DNA from: an uncultured Bacteroidales bacterium | Lineage (GTDB): Bacteria > Bacteroidota > Bacteroidia > Bacteroidales > UBA932 | DNA: 64,000 nt | Reading direction: 5' to 3' | Assembly (NCBI GenBank): GCA_900319405.1 | Contig: ONOH01000002.1 | Coordinates: 1-64,000, forward strand | In this document: positions 8,157-17,466 of the stretch, piece by piece | Numbering within the stretch: the stretch's first letter is position 1 | How the letters are laid out: every line of letters starts with the position of its first letter | Translations under genes and position numbers: made by a program | Notes under the pieces: model-generated | The model's input: only the letters and a program-made list of their open reading frames with translations | Databases searched by the model: none | Told to the model about the DNA's origin: nothing

Positions 8157-8321
8157 TGCCGGGCCGAAATAGCGCCCACCATCCCGTTTCGCGCCCATCC
8201 CGTCAAGGGAGGAGTGCCAGGTGACAAGAAAAATGCAGGCCCGCCACAAACCTGTGCATAACTGGCATATTCCCGTCCGGGCGCGGCAAAGGAAAAATTT
8301 TGTAGGTTATTCGAAAAAAAT

Positions 8322-8352
8322 TTGGAGATTGTATTTTTTCATTCTATCTTTG
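8322..8352 (+). promoter_or_regulatory. Promoter of the ABC efflux operon
   Basis: TTG (8322-8324), a 20-nt spacer and TATCTTTG (8345-8352). The box ends 31 nt before the first ATG of the operon at 8384. Confidence 0.75.
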
Positions 8353-8383
8353 CAGTGTAATAGCATACTAATACAGCGATAAG

Positions 8384-9100
8384 ATGGCGCTAATAGATTT
8401 GAAAGGTATCAACAAAACCTACGACAACGGGCAGCCGCTCCACGTGCTCAAGGGCATCGACCTCAGCATCGGGCGGGGAGAATTCGTGTCCATCATGGGG
8501 GCTTCCGGTTCGGGGAAGAGTACCCTACTGAACATCCTGGGCATCCTGGACAATTATGACAGCGGAAGCTACCACCTGGACGGGACCCTCATCAAGGACC
8601 TCACGGAAAAGCAGGCGGCCGACTACCGGAACCGGATGATCGGCTTCATCTTCCAGAGTTTCAACCTGATCGGCTTCAAGACGGCGGTGGAAAACGTGGA
8701 GTTGCCCTTATATTATCAAGGTGTCGCGCGCAAGAAGCGTCACGACCTGGCGATGGAATACCTGGACAAGATGGGACTCACCGCCTGGGCCCACCACTTC
8801 CCCAACGAAATGTCCGGCGGACAGAAGCAGCGCGTAGCCATTGCCCGCGCCCTGATCACCAGACCGCGCATCATCCTGGCCGATGAACCCACCGGTGCCC
8901 TGGACTCGAAGACCAGCGTGGAAGTGATGGGACTCCTCAAGCAGCTGAACAAGGAGGACGGCATCACCATCATCGTAGTCACCCACGAGGGGGGCGTAGC
9001 CAACGAGACCGACAAGATTATCCACATCAAGGACGGCATGATTGGGGAGATTGAAGAAAACACCCGTCACGACGCCTGGGGCGGCAGCATTATCAAGTAA
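8384..9100 (+). CDS. ABC transporter ATP-binding protein, MacB/LolD type
   Basis: The 238-residue nucleotide-binding subunit has Walker A GASGSGKS (39-46), signature MSGGQKQR (143-150), Walker B IILADEPTGALDSK (from 163) and the switch histidine in VVTHEGG (about 201). It energises export through the two permeases encoded next, with the adaptor and TolC-like channel completing an envelope-spanning tripartite system. Its stop codon TAA overlaps the permease ATG by one base (TAATG), indicating translational coupling. Confidence 0.93.
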   Translation: MALIDLKGINKTYDNGQPLHVLKGIDLSIGRGEFVSIMGASGSGKSTLLNILGILDNYDSGSYHLDGTLIKDLTEKQAADYRNRMIGFIFQSFNLIGFKTAVENVELPLYYQGVARKKRHDLAMEYLDKMGLTAWAHHFPNEMSGGQKQRVAIARALITRPRIILADEPTGALDSKTSVEVMGLLKQLNKEDGITIIVVTHEGGVANETDKIIHIKDGMIGEIEENTRHDAWGGSIIK

Positions 9101-10362
9101 TGAGAGAACTATTCCACGAAATAGGGAGCACCCTACGGCAGAACAAGCTGCGAACGGCCCTCACGGGCCTGGCGGTGAGCTGGGGCATTTTCCTCCTGAT
9201 TACCCTGCTGGGCGCCGGAAACGGACTGATGAACTCTCTCCGCGGCAATATGGACCAGTATGTGAGCCAGAGCATCTCCGTAGAGGGCTGGCGCACCTCC
9301 AAGCCCTATGCCGGCTACAAGGAAAACCGCCGCATACAACTGGACCAGCGGGACCTGGACTATACGAATGGAACGCAATGGAAAGGGACTATCGGCAACG
9401 TAATCAGCGCCACCGCCAGCTCCAGCGTCAAACTCATGCTGGAGGGACGCTACGCAGACGGCTGGCTGCAGGGGCAGATGCCCTTCCAACAGGAGCAGGA
9501 CAAACTCCAGATGGCAGCCGGCCGATTCCTCAACGACCAGGACATCCGCGAGCAGCGGAAGGTGATGGTGGTGAGCATGGCCCACGCGAACATCCTCTCT
9601 CCCGGGAATCCGAAAGCCCTTATCGGCCGATGGATCAACGCCGGACAGATTGCTTTCCGCGTGGTGGGCATCTACCACACCAACGAGCAGGATTTCCGCC
9701 GCAGCTGTCCCATCCCCTACTCCACGTACAAGAAAATCTACGACCGCAGCGACAAAGTGGAAACCATCACGTTCACCGTTGACGGACTGAACTCGCTGGA
9801 AGAGCACGAAGCCTTCCAGGAGGAATATGTGGGCACCCTACGCCGGATGCACGACGTGGCTCCGGACGACAAACGCGGCATCTGGGTCATGAACGGCTAT
9901 ACCGAGAACCTGCAGATGAACGAGGCCGCAGGCATGCTCAGCACCGCTCTCTGGATTTTGGGCATGCTGACGCTCATCAGCGGCATCGTGGGCGTCTCCA
10001 ACATCATGCTCATCACCGTGAAGGAACGCACCCGCGAGTTCGGCATCCGGAAAGCCATCGGCGCCAAGCCCGGCAACATCCTGTCCCTGATTATCACCGA
10101 AAGCGTAGTCATTACGGCCCTGTTCGGCTACCTCGGAATGCTGATGGGAATGCTGGCCTGCCAGCTGCTGGACAAGACGGTGGGGCAGCGGGGCGTGAAC
10201 ATCGGCTTTGAAACCATTCATATGATGGTGAACCCTTCCGTAGACGTGAACACAGCCCTGAATGCCACCCTGCTGCTGATTGTCGCCGGCACCTTTGCCG
10301 GTATGGTCCCGGCGTGGAAAGCCGCCCGTGTCAAACCCATTGAAGCCCTCAGAGCAGAATGA
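9100..10362 (+). CDS. ABC transporter permease, MacB/FtsX type (first of two)
   Basis: 420 residues. An N-terminal helix (about 20-45, TGLAVSWGIFLLITLLGAG) is followed by a long periplasmic MacB-type domain and three C-terminal helices after about residue 280. The family motif region SNIMLITVKERTREFGIRKAIGA leads into the last FtsX segment. Unlike E. coli MacB, the ATPase is a separate protein. It ends in an ATGA overlap with the next permease, so the two probably form a heterodimer. Confidence 0.9.
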   Translation: MRELFHEIGSTLRQNKLRTALTGLAVSWGIFLLITLLGAGNGLMNSLRGNMDQYVSQSISVEGWRTSKPYAGYKENRRIQLDQRDLDYTNGTQWKGTIGNVISATASSSVKLMLEGRYADGWLQGQMPFQQEQDKLQMAAGRFLNDQDIREQRKVMVVSMAHANILSPGNPKALIGRWINAGQIAFRVVGIYHTNEQDFRRSCPIPYSTYKKIYDRSDKVETITFTVDGLNSLEEHEAFQEEYVGTLRRMHDVAPDDKRGIWVMNGYTENLQMNEAAGMLSTALWILGMLTLISGIVGVSNIMLITVKERTREFGIRKAIGAKPGNILSLIITESVVITALFGYLGMLMGMLACQLLDKTVGQRGVNIGFETIHMMVNPSVDVNTALNATLLLIVAGTFAGMVPAWKAARVKPIEALRAE

Positions 10363-11615
10363 AACTCCGATTCGATACCGATACTTTCCGGGAAATCCTG
10401 GACAGCCTCCTTCGCAACAAAAGCAGGAGCTTCCTCACAGGCTTCGGCGTGTTCTGGGGCGTGTTTATGCTGATGCTCCTGAGCGGCGGAGGCCGGGGCT
10501 TCAAGCAAATGCTGAACAACGAGTTCGAAGGTTTTGCCCATAACACCTGCATCCTCTTCGCCAACCAGACTTCCAAACCCTACAAGGGTTTCAAGGAAGG
10601 CCGCTTCTGGGAGATGACCTATGACGACGTGGACCGCCTGAAGAACCTGATGCCGGAGCTGGAGACCGTCTCCCCCACCGTGGCCCTCTGGGGAAAGAGC
10701 GTCGTGCGCGGGGATGTTGTCTCGTCCCGGGCCGTGGTCAAGGGCACCCGGGCAGATTACGCCCTCATCGAGACACCCAAGCTCAAATACGGTCGTTACA
10801 TCAGCGATACGGACAACGCCCAGGAGCGGAAGGTGTGCGTAATCGGCAAACGGGTGTACAACGAATTGTTCCCGGAAGGGGGCGACCCCTGCGGACAAAG
10901 AATCCGCATCGACGGCGCCTACTACAGCGTCATCGGCGTCAGCTGGAACGAAGGCGGCGGCATCAACATCAACGGCAATGCGGCCGATATGGTGATCATC
11001 CCCATCAATCAGGCCCGGAAGGCCTACAACCTGGGAAACACCATCCAGCTGCTGTGTTTCACCGCCAAGGAAGGCTTCGTGATGAGCGATCTCATCCCGC
11101 GGGTGCGGGAAATCATTTCCCGGGCCCATTATGTGGACCCGACCGACGAGCAGGCCCTGTTCCTGCTGAACACCCAGCTCATCTTCGGCATTGTGGACAA
11201 CCTTTTCAAAGGTGTGAATTTCATTATCTGGCTCATCGGCCTGGGTACGCTGCTGGCCGGCGTAGTGGGCGTGTCCAACATCATGATGGTGAGCGTGCGC
11301 GAAAGGACCACCGAGATTGGCATCCGCCGGGCCATCGGTGCCACGCCCCGGCAGATCCTGGGCCAGATTATTTCCGAGAGCATCGTGCTCACGCTGGTGG
11401 CCGGCATGTCGGGCATTGTGTTCAGCGTCCTCATCCTGTATGGGGTGGAACTGGCCACGATGGAAGACGGTATACTGAAGGCGGCCTTCCAGGTGCCCTT
11501 CTGGACCGCCGTGCTGGCCGCTTCCCTGCTGGCAATCCTGGGGGTGGTGGCCGGATTGATGCCCGCCGTCCGCGCCATGCAGATCAAACCCGTGGATGCC
11601 ATGAGAGATGAATAA
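10359..11615 (+). CDS. ABC transporter permease, MacB/FtsX type (second of two)
   Basis: 418 residues with the same plan as the preceding permease: helix at about 25-45 (FGVFWGVFMLMLL), a periplasmic domain, then three helices. The signature VSNIMMVSVRERTTEIGIRR is present. The start overlaps the previous stop by 4 nt (ATGA). Sequence divergence between the two permeases argues for a fixed heterodimer and not a recent duplication. Confidence 0.9.
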   Translation: MKLRFDTDTFREILDSLLRNKSRSFLTGFGVFWGVFMLMLLSGGGRGFKQMLNNEFEGFAHNTCILFANQTSKPYKGFKEGRFWEMTYDDVDRLKNLMPELETVSPTVALWGKSVVRGDVVSSRAVVKGTRADYALIETPKLKYGRYISDTDNAQERKVCVIGKRVYNELFPEGGDPCGQRIRIDGAYYSVIGVSWNEGGGININGNAADMVIIPINQARKAYNLGNTIQLLCFTAKEGFVMSDLIPRVREIISRAHYVDPTDEQALFLLNTQLIFGIVDNLFKGVNFIIWLIGLGTLLAGVVGVSNIMMVSVRERTTEIGIRRAIGATPRQILGQIISESIVLTLVAGMSGIVFSVLILYGVELATMEDGILKAAFQVPFWTAVLAASLLAILGVVAGLMPAVRAMQIKPVDAMRDE

Positions 11616-11631
11616 TAATTGTTAGTTATAT

Positions 11632-12723
11632 ATGAAAAAATTTGGTAAAATTCTGATTTTTGCGCTGATCGCCCTTGTCTTTCTGGGCACTTTCTTCTAC
11701 CTTTTCAAGCGCTCCCAACCCCAGGAAATCCAGTACCAGGAGCTGTCCCCCGCCATGGGAGACATTTCCCGAAGCACGGTGGTCACCGGTAAAATCCAGC
11801 CCCGTGACGAGGTGAACGTGAAGCCGCAGATCAGCGGCATCGTGGCCGAGGTGTACAAGGAAGCCGGACAGATGGTCCAGCAGAACGAGGTGATTGCCAA
11901 ACTGAAGGTGATTCCCGATATGGGCCAGCTCTCCAGCGCCCAGAGCCGGGTGCGCCTGAGCGAAGTGAACCTCAAGCAGGCCCGCACCAACTACGATCGC
12001 GAGAAGGCCCTCTTCGACAAGCAGCTGGTGAGTCCCGAGGAGTTCGAGAAAGTCCAGCAGGCCCTGCGTCAGGCCGAGGAAGAGCACGCCATCGCCAAGG
12101 AAACCCTGGAGATTGTGCGGGACGGCGTTTCCTCCGCCAACAAGAGCGGGAGTACCACCCTGGTCCGCTCCACCATCTCGGGCCTCATCCTGGACGTGCC
12201 GGTGAAAGTGGGCAACTCCGTCATCAACTCCAACACCTTCAACGACGGTACCACCATCGCCACCGTGGCCAACATGAACGACCTCATCTTCGACGGCAAT
12301 ATCGACGAAACCGAGGTGGGACGCCTGCACATCGGCCTTCCTGTCCGCATCAGCGTGGGTGCCCTGCAGGACTTCTCCTTCGACGCGGCCCTGGAGTACA
12401 TCTCCCCCAAGGCTACCGAGTCGGGCGGTGCCAACCTTTTTGAGATCAAGGCTTCCGTGAGCGTTCCGGACAGCGTGACCATCCGGAGCGGCTACAGCGC
12501 CAACGCCGAGATTGTGCTCCAGCAGGTCAAAAACGTCCTCACCATCCCCGAAAGCGCCATCCAGTATGACGGAGACAAGACCTACGTCTTTGTCAAAGAG
12601 GCCGATGAATATGTGCGCCGTGACGTGCAGACCGGTCTTTCCGACGGCGTGAACATCGAAATCAAGAGCGGTCTGGAGATGGGCCAGACTGTGCGCGGTC
12701 CCCAGATCATCAGCAGCAAATAA
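11632..12723 (+). CDS. Periplasmic adaptor (membrane fusion) protein of an efflux system
   Basis: 363 residues with an N-terminal membrane anchor (about 5-25, ILIFALIALVFLGTFFYLF) and no lipobox. Features are a biotinyl/lipoyl-like half (VKPQISGIVAEVYKEAGQMV), a coiled-coil hairpin (about 100-165, SRVRLSEVNLKQARTNYD onward), the second barrel half with STISGLILDVPVKVGNS, and a beta-barrel domain. It is the MacA/HlyD-type bridge between the inner-membrane permeases and the TolC-like channel. It is 16 nt downstream of the second permease. Confidence 0.9.
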   Translation: MKKFGKILIFALIALVFLGTFFYLFKRSQPQEIQYQELSPAMGDISRSTVVTGKIQPRDEVNVKPQISGIVAEVYKEAGQMVQQNEVIAKLKVIPDMGQLSSAQSRVRLSEVNLKQARTNYDREKALFDKQLVSPEEFEKVQQALRQAEEEHAIAKETLEIVRDGVSSANKSGSTTLVRSTISGLILDVPVKVGNSVINSNTFNDGTTIATVANMNDLIFDGNIDETEVGRLHIGLPVRISVGALQDFSFDAALEYISPKATESGGANLFEIKASVSVPDSVTIRSGYSANAEIVLQQVKNVLTIPESAIQYDGDKTYVFVKEADEYVRRDVQTGLSDGVNIEIKSGLEMGQTVRGPQIISSK

Positions 12724-12729
12724 GTTCCT

Positions 12730-14046
12730 ATGAAAGCCTTATTGATAAGCCTGGCCTTCCTTATGCAGGCCCCTACCGACTCCCTTCCGGACCTTTCCAG
12801 CCCCTGGTCCATGCAGCAATGCATCGACTGGGCCATGGAGCACAACCTGACCGTCGCCGGCAGCGAGATAAGCGTGGAAGGACGGGAGATTGACAACCAC
12901 AGTTCCCGGATGTCCTGGCTGCCGTCGGTGAACGGCTCCGTGGGCGAGAGTTTCAGCTTCGGCCGCGGCCTGGGCGGAAACAACACCTATGAGAAAGGAA
13001 ACTCCTCCTCAACCAGCTTCTCGCTGGGCGCCAGCATGACCCTGTTCGACGGCCTGGCCACCCCCCGCCGCATCCAGCTTTCGAAACTCAACCTGGAGGC
13101 CGCTACCGCCGACCTTGAAAAGGCCCGCGACGACGTGAGCGTGCAGGTGGCCCAGGCCTACGTCCAGATCCTGTACAACTACGAAATCCGCGACGTGGCC
13201 GCCCGGCAAGTGAGCATCGACTCCCTCCAGACCGAACGCCTGCAGGGCCTGTATGAAACCGGCCGTGCATCGGCCGCCGAGCTCTCGCAGCAGAAGGCCG
13301 CCCTGGCCCAGAGCCGCGTCACGCTGGTGCAGGCCGGCAACAACGTCCGCTCTTCCCTCCTGGACATGGCCCAGCTGCTGGAATTCCCTTATTGGGAAGG
13401 GTTCTCCGTGGTGCGGCCCGATGTCAGTTTTTCATCGGCCTTGCTGCCCGACCCCGAGGAGATTTATGCCGATGCGCTGGGCATCCGGCCCGCCATCCAG
13501 GCCGAGAAAATCAGGCTGGAAGGGGCCCGCAAACAGATTCAGATTGCCAAGGCTTCCTACTATCCTACCCTCTCCCTGGGAGGCGGCGTGGGCACCAACT
13601 ACTACACCACCTTTGCCACGCAGGGCTTCTGGGACCAGCTCAATTCCAACTTCAGCAAGTATGTCAGCCTTTCGCTGAACATTCCCATTTTCAACAAGTT
13701 CAGCGTCCGTAATCAGGTGCGCAGCGCCAGGCTCCAGTACAAGGCCCAGGAGCTGCAGCTGCTCCGTGCAGAACATGTCCTGTACAAGGAGATTCAGCAG
13801 GCATGGAATTCGGCCGTGGCCTCCCAGGCCAAACATGCGGCCTCCCTGGAAGCTTCCGCCGCCGCTGAAGACGCCTTCCAGCTCACCAAGGCCAAGTACG
13901 AGAACGGGAAAGCCACCATCACCGAGTTCAACGAGTCTCTGGCCCGTCTGGTGAAGGCCCAGTCCGACGCTGTCCAGGCCACTTACGAATGCCTGTACCA
14001 GACCGCCCTGGTGGAATTCTACCGCGGCCGTCCCCTCTCCCTTTGA
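12730..14046 (+). CDS. TolC-family outer membrane efflux protein
   Basis: 438 residues with a short hydrophobic N terminus (MKALLISLAFLMQAP) as the likely signal sequence and two repeats of the TolC helical-strand unit (about 20-210 and 230-438), with typical text such as AQAYVQILYNYE and KAKYENGKATITEFNESL. It starts 6 nt after the adaptor gene and ends the operon. Export substrates cannot be deduced; there is no local regulator. Confidence 0.88.
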   Translation: MKALLISLAFLMQAPTDSLPDLSSPWSMQQCIDWAMEHNLTVAGSEISVEGREIDNHSSRMSWLPSVNGSVGESFSFGRGLGGNNTYEKGNSSSTSFSLGASMTLFDGLATPRRIQLSKLNLEAATADLEKARDDVSVQVAQAYVQILYNYEIRDVAARQVSIDSLQTERLQGLYETGRASAAELSQQKAALAQSRVTLVQAGNNVRSSLLDMAQLLEFPYWEGFSVVRPDVSFSSALLPDPEEIYADALGIRPAIQAEKIRLEGARKQIQIAKASYYPTLSLGGGVGTNYYTTFATQGFWDQLNSNFSKYVSLSLNIPIFNKFSVRNQVRSARLQYKAQELQLLRAEHVLYKEIQQAWNSAVASQAKHAASLEASAAAEDAFQLTKAKYENGKATITEFNESLARLVKAQSDAVQATYECLYQTALVEFYRGRPLSL

Positions 14047-14048
14047 CG

Positions 14049-14145
14049 ATTCATAAACAACTGAACGTCAGTCGTTTATGAATAATCCTCTGCGCAAAAA
14101 GCGCAGAGGATTATTCATAATGCGTTGATTGTCAACGCATTATGA
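14049..14145 (+). terminator. Three overlapping perfect inverted repeats after the efflux operon
   Basis: Hairpin 1: ATTCATAAAC (14049-14058) with GTTTATGAAT (14074-14083), and an inner ACTGA/TCAGT stem. Hairpin 2: a 20-bp perfect stem, 14076-14095 with 14101-14120, loop AAAAA. Hairpin 3: a 14-bp stem, 14115-14128 with 14132-14145, loop TTG. The right arm of 1 is part of the left arm of 2, and the right arm of 2 is part of the left arm of 3, so hairpin 2 is mutually exclusive with 1 and 3. There is no U tract directly after any stem. It separates the efflux operon from the next promoter (14176). Confidence 0.7.
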
Positions 14146-14175
14146 TTTACCAACCCACGACCGGGCTGAATGGCT

Positions 14176-14205
14176 TTGGCATTTGACGTGATTTTTGTAT
14201 TTTTG
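14176..14205 (+). promoter_or_regulatory. Promoter of the polyprenyl synthase gene
   Basis: TTG (14176-14178), exactly 19 nt, then TATTTTTG (14198-14205). The box ends 4 nt before the ATG, so the transcript is expected to be leaderless. Confidence 0.8.
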
Positions 14206-14209
14206 CGAC

Positions 14210-15184
14210 ATGATACAAGAATCCACCCTGGAACAGGCACTGAAAGACCTGTTTGCGCATATTCAATTCCAAAGCGAGCCGGAAGGGCTTTACGACCCGC
14301 TGCGTTACATGATATCCCTCGGGGGCAAGAGAATCCGTCCCCGGCTGTGCCTGCTTACGTATGGCATTTTTCGGGAGGACCTGGGTCCCTGGCTCCTGGA
14401 ACCTGCCGCCGGGCTGGAGGTTTTCCACACTTTCACCCTTATTCACGACGACATCATGGACCGCAGCGCCCTTCGCCGCGGGAGCCAGACCGTATGGAAG
14501 AAATGGGACGAGGATACCGCTATCCTCAGCGGAGACGTAATGTGTATCGATGCCTACAAGCGTATGGCCCAGGCTCCGGCGCAGGTGCTGCCGCAGGTGC
14601 TGAATCTGTTCTCCCGGACGGCCTCCGAGGTGTGTGACGGCCAGCAGATGGATATGGACTTCGAGAAGCACGACCACGTGTCGATGGAGCAGTATATGCA
14701 GATGATCGGCCTCAAGACCGGTGTCCTGATTGCCTGCGCCGCGCAGATGGGCGCCCTTATCGGCGGGGCCGATACCCGCAACCAGCAATGTCTGTACGAT
14801 TATGGCTACAACCTGGGCCTGGCTTTCCAGGTGGCTGACGATTATCTGGATGCCTACGGGGACGAGAAGGTCTTCGGGAAGCCCATCGGCGGGGATATCC
14901 TGAACGCCAAGAAGTCCTGGCTCACCATCAAGGCCGAACAGCTGGGGGCCGCCGGAATCGCGGAAGCGCTGAAAGCTCCCGCCGAAACGGACGAGGAGAA
15001 AACCGCCAAAATCGCCCGCGTCAAAGCCCTTTACGACAGCGTGAACGTGGCCGATGCCGCCAAAGGAACCATTGCCGATTTAAGCGGCCGTGCCATTCTC
15101 AAGGCCGCCGAAGCGGACCTCCCGGAGGAAGGGCTGGATGCCTTGAAGCGATTTGCCCATTCCCTGGTAGGACGCAGTTTCTAG
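14210..15184 (+). CDS. Polyprenyl diphosphate synthase (trans-isoprenyl family)
   Basis: 324 residues with GGKRIRPRL, the first aspartate-rich motif LIHDDIMD followed by RRG, and the second FQVADDYLD. It condenses isopentenyl diphosphate with allylic diphosphates. The first motif is DDxxD without the two-residue insertion of IspA, and there is a Phe five positions before it, which often limits chain length; whether it makes FPP/GGPP or a long quinone side chain is open. I start at the ATG at 14210, since the promoter box leaves no room for an upstream start. It converges with the amylase gene and the two stop codons overlap (15181-15184). Confidence 0.88.
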   Translation: MIQESTLEQALKDLFAHIQFQSEPEGLYDPLRYMISLGGKRIRPRLCLLTYGIFREDLGPWLLEPAAGLEVFHTFTLIHDDIMDRSALRRGSQTVWKKWDEDTAILSGDVMCIDAYKRMAQAPAQVLPQVLNLFSRTASEVCDGQQMDMDFEKHDHVSMEQYMQMIGLKTGVLIACAAQMGALIGGADTRNQQCLYDYGYNLGLAFQVADDYLDAYGDEKVFGKPIGGDILNAKKSWLTIKAEQLGAAGIAEALKAPAETDEEKTAKIARVKALYDSVNVADAAKGTIADLSGRAILKAAEADLPEEGLDALKRFAHSLVGRSF

Positions 15185-17421
15185 AGTTGGAATACCACCG
15201 ATGAGTTGGCCCCCAGGATGAGGGTCTTGTCCTTGATGGCCCCGGTTCCCAGCAGGGCCACGGGCGTGGACATGTCGTCGGCCACCTCCACCTGCTTTTC
15301 CGATCCGGCCACATTGTGGATCACCAGCAGTTTCTGGCTGCCCGAGCTCATATACCAGGAGGCGATGGAGGAGCCGGAAAGGCCGGCTTTGGTCATCTCT
15401 CCGGAAGCGAGGGCGGGATAGGTGTTGCGAAGGCGGCTCCAGCTCCGGTACAGCTGGAGGAGGGACCCTTCGGCGGCCGACTGGGCCTCCACGGAAATAT
15501 CGGCCTTGAGCATTCCGCTGTTTACCTTGTTGTTTACGCCTTTTTTTGCGCAGTCCCTGCCGGCCCTGTCCCAGAGGATGGGGGCGCGCACATACTCGTC
15601 TCCCCCGCTCTTGGTGCCGTAGTAGCCCAGCTCTTCACCCTGATACACAAAGGGTTTTCCGGGCGTGGTGAGCAGCAGCGCGGCGGCCTGTTTCTCCTTG
15701 GCTTCGCTCTTTCCCACCCATTCGGCAAAGCGGTCCTGGTCGTGGTTGGTAAGGAAGAAGGAGGTGACGGCGTCGGGACGGACGGTGGTGTGTTCGGTCA
15801 GGTAGGTGTTCACGGCATCCACATAGCCGCTGGCGTTCTGGTTGCCCAGCATTCCGCTCACCAGTCCGCCGTAATTGAACTCAAAGTTGGAAATGAGGCC
15901 CTTGTAATACTGTTTTTCGACTTTGTGATCCTCCCAGGCTTCTCCCACCATAAAGATGTCGTCGCTGTGACCGGCGGCCTTGTAGGCGGCGTTCACAGCC
16001 CGGTACCATTGGTCCAGGAAACGCTGGTTGGCGGAAACGACATTGTTGTACACCCACAGAACGGCATCCAGGCGGAATCCGTCCACACCCAGGTTCACCC
16101 ATTTGGTGGCGGCATCCACCGTGGCCTTGAAGGCGGGCGAGTTCTCGCACTCGGTGTATTTGCCGTAATTGAGATCCGGCATCGAGGCATCGAAGGCGGC
16201 AAAATAATGGGAAGAAAACCCTCCGAAGACGATATTCCCCACCAGGTCGTTGTTCGCGTTGGTGTACAGGGAGAACGGGGTACCGAAACGGATGGGGCCG
16301 GCGGTGGAAGATGCGCCCCACTTGCTGCCGGCACTCCAGTCTGTCTTACTGCAGACCAGGAAACCCCAGTCGGTATTGAAGTCAATGGTGAGCTCATATT
16401 TTCCCTCAGCCGTTTTCTTCATTCCCTTGAAACTGTTGCAGTAGATGTACCAGTCGGAGGTGGAAGGAGGGGTGTCCACGGCCGCTGTGCTTTCCGTCAC
16501 CGTGACAGTTTTGGCATGGCTGTCCAATACAAAGTGCAGCCGGCCCTTGTAGCCGGTTTCCCCGGCCGAAAACGCGTTCCATCCCCCCATATTCGATTTT
16601 TGGGCCCCGCCATAATTGTCAATTTTCCCGGCGGCGACATCGGCCGTGGGATTGGACGACAGCACATAATAGTCCCTGTACGGGCTGTTTTCAGGATCTT
16701 CCAGCACACTCTGGAACCAGGCATTTCCCCTTCCGCTGTGATTGAGCACAAAGTCCATATAAATTTGGATCCCCCGGGCGTGGGCCGCGTCGATGAGGGC
16801 CTTGAAATCGGCCTCCGTGCCGAAGAGCGGATTCACGGCCGAGTAGTCGTTCACGTCATACCCGTGGTAGGAGCCGGTGGGATGGGCCGGTGACAGCCAC
16901 AGGGCCGTTACACCCAGCTCGTCCAGATAGTCCAGCTTGTCGCGGATGCCCTTGAAGTCTCCTACGCCGTCCCCGTCGGAATCGGCAAAGCTGTAAATGA
17001 GCAGCTGGTAGGTGGTACCGGCGCGCTTGGTACCGTCGAAGGCGGCCGGACGGGGAACGATTTCCACCTTGCCGGAACCGGCCTGGGTCACGCTGACGAC
17101 GGCCTTGTCGGCCCCGCCAATGCTGATGCTGCCGCTCCTGGGGCCTTCCTCCGGATTGGGATCCACCTTCACCGAAAGCGAGGCGTTACCACTGCCGGAG
17201 GTGGGCGAAACGCGGATCCAATCGGCCGAAACCGACACCGTCCAGGCCGATGAGGCAGTCACCGTCACCAGTTTGGTGGACGCATCCTCGTCGGTGAAGG
17301 AAAGGGTGGAAGGCATCACGGAAAAGTGATCCTGGGGCGTCGGCTCCGGATCTTTCCCGCCGCAAGCCGCCACACAAAAGGCAGCCAGCAGTATCCAGAC
17401 TATTTTTTTCATATCCGTCAT
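15181..17421 (-). CDS. SusG-like GH13 alpha-amylase lipoprotein with BACON domain and inserted binding module
   Basis: 746 residues. A lipoprotein signal ends at VAAC20. A BACON-type domain covers about 30-118 (SAWTVSVSADWIRVSP). The GH13 barrel follows with region I DFVLNHSG, the nucleophile in GFRLDAV (Asp452), the acid/base in VGEAWED (Glu494) and TNHDQDR (Asp561). Residues about 290-400 interrupt the barrel after the first conserved motifs with a beta-rich stretch (TSDWYIYCNSFKGM, LTIDFNTDWGFLVCS), in the place where SusG carries its inserted CBM58. Role: surface endo-amylase cutting starch for SusCD uptake. Last gene of the starch operon, 45 nt after the binding-protein gene with a stem-loop between. 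Confidence 0.9.
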   Translation of the reverse strand: MTDMKKIVWILLAAFCVAACGGKDPEPTPQDHFSVMPSTLSFTDEDASTKLVTVTASSAWTVSVSADWIRVSPTSGSGNASLSVKVDPNPEEGPRSGSISIGGADKAVVSVTQAGSGKVEIVPRPAAFDGTKRAGTTYQLLIYSFADSDGDGVGDFKGIRDKLDYLDELGVTALWLSPAHPTGSYHGYDVNDYSAVNPLFGTEADFKALIDAAHARGIQIYMDFVLNHSGRGNAWFQSVLEDPENSPYRDYYVLSSNPTADVAAGKIDNYGGAQKSNMGGWNAFSAGETGYKGRLHFVLDSHAKTVTVTESTAAVDTPPSTSDWYIYCNSFKGMKKTAEGKYELTIDFNTDWGFLVCSKTDWSAGSKWGASSTAGPIRFGTPFSLYTNANNDLVGNIVFGGFSSHYFAAFDASMPDLNYGKYTECENSPAFKATVDAATKWVNLGVDGFRLDAVLWVYNNVVSANQRFLDQWYRAVNAAYKAAGHSDDIFMVGEAWEDHKVEKQYYKGLISNFEFNYGGLVSGMLGNQNASGYVDAVNTYLTEHTTVRPDAVTSFFLTNHDQDRFAEWVGKSEAKEKQAAALLLTTPGKPFVYQGEELGYYGTKSGGDEYVRAPILWDRAGRDCAKKGVNNKVNSGMLKADISVEAQSAAEGSLLQLYRSWSRLRNTYPALASGEMTKAGLSGSSIASWYMSSGSQKLLVIHNVAGSEKQVEVADDMSTPVALLGTGAIKDKTLILGANSSVVFQL

Positions 17422-17429
17422 TTTTTGCA

Positions 17430-17457
17430 GGCGGGCGCCCGGTCAGGGGCGCTCGCC
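17430..17457 (-). promoter_or_regulatory. Intercistronic stem-loop with CUGACC loop (copy 1)
   Basis: In the mRNA: 6-bp stem GCGCCC/GGGCGC closing the loop CUGACC, then an A/C mismatch, then a 4-bp outer stem. It begins 10 nt after the stop codon of the SusE/F-like gene. No U tract follows, so it is probably not a terminator. An element with the same plan and the identical loop lies at 56121-56150. Confidence 0.65.
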
Positions 17458-17466
17458 CGAAAGTGT

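Larger units (their letters stand above)
7886..8321. other. Intergenic region without a convincing gene; palindromes and a direct repeat
   Basis: No frame here looks coding (a 64-codon frame at 7830-8024 has no family resemblance and overlaps the short gene). It holds the palindromes and direct repeat listed separately and the upstream region of the ABC efflux operon. Confidence 0.6.

Noticed and set aside
14049..14145. CRISPR array
   Set aside because: The repeats here are inverted and overlapping and not regularly spaced direct repeats; no cas gene is present, and no CRISPR-like array is seen anywhere in the window.
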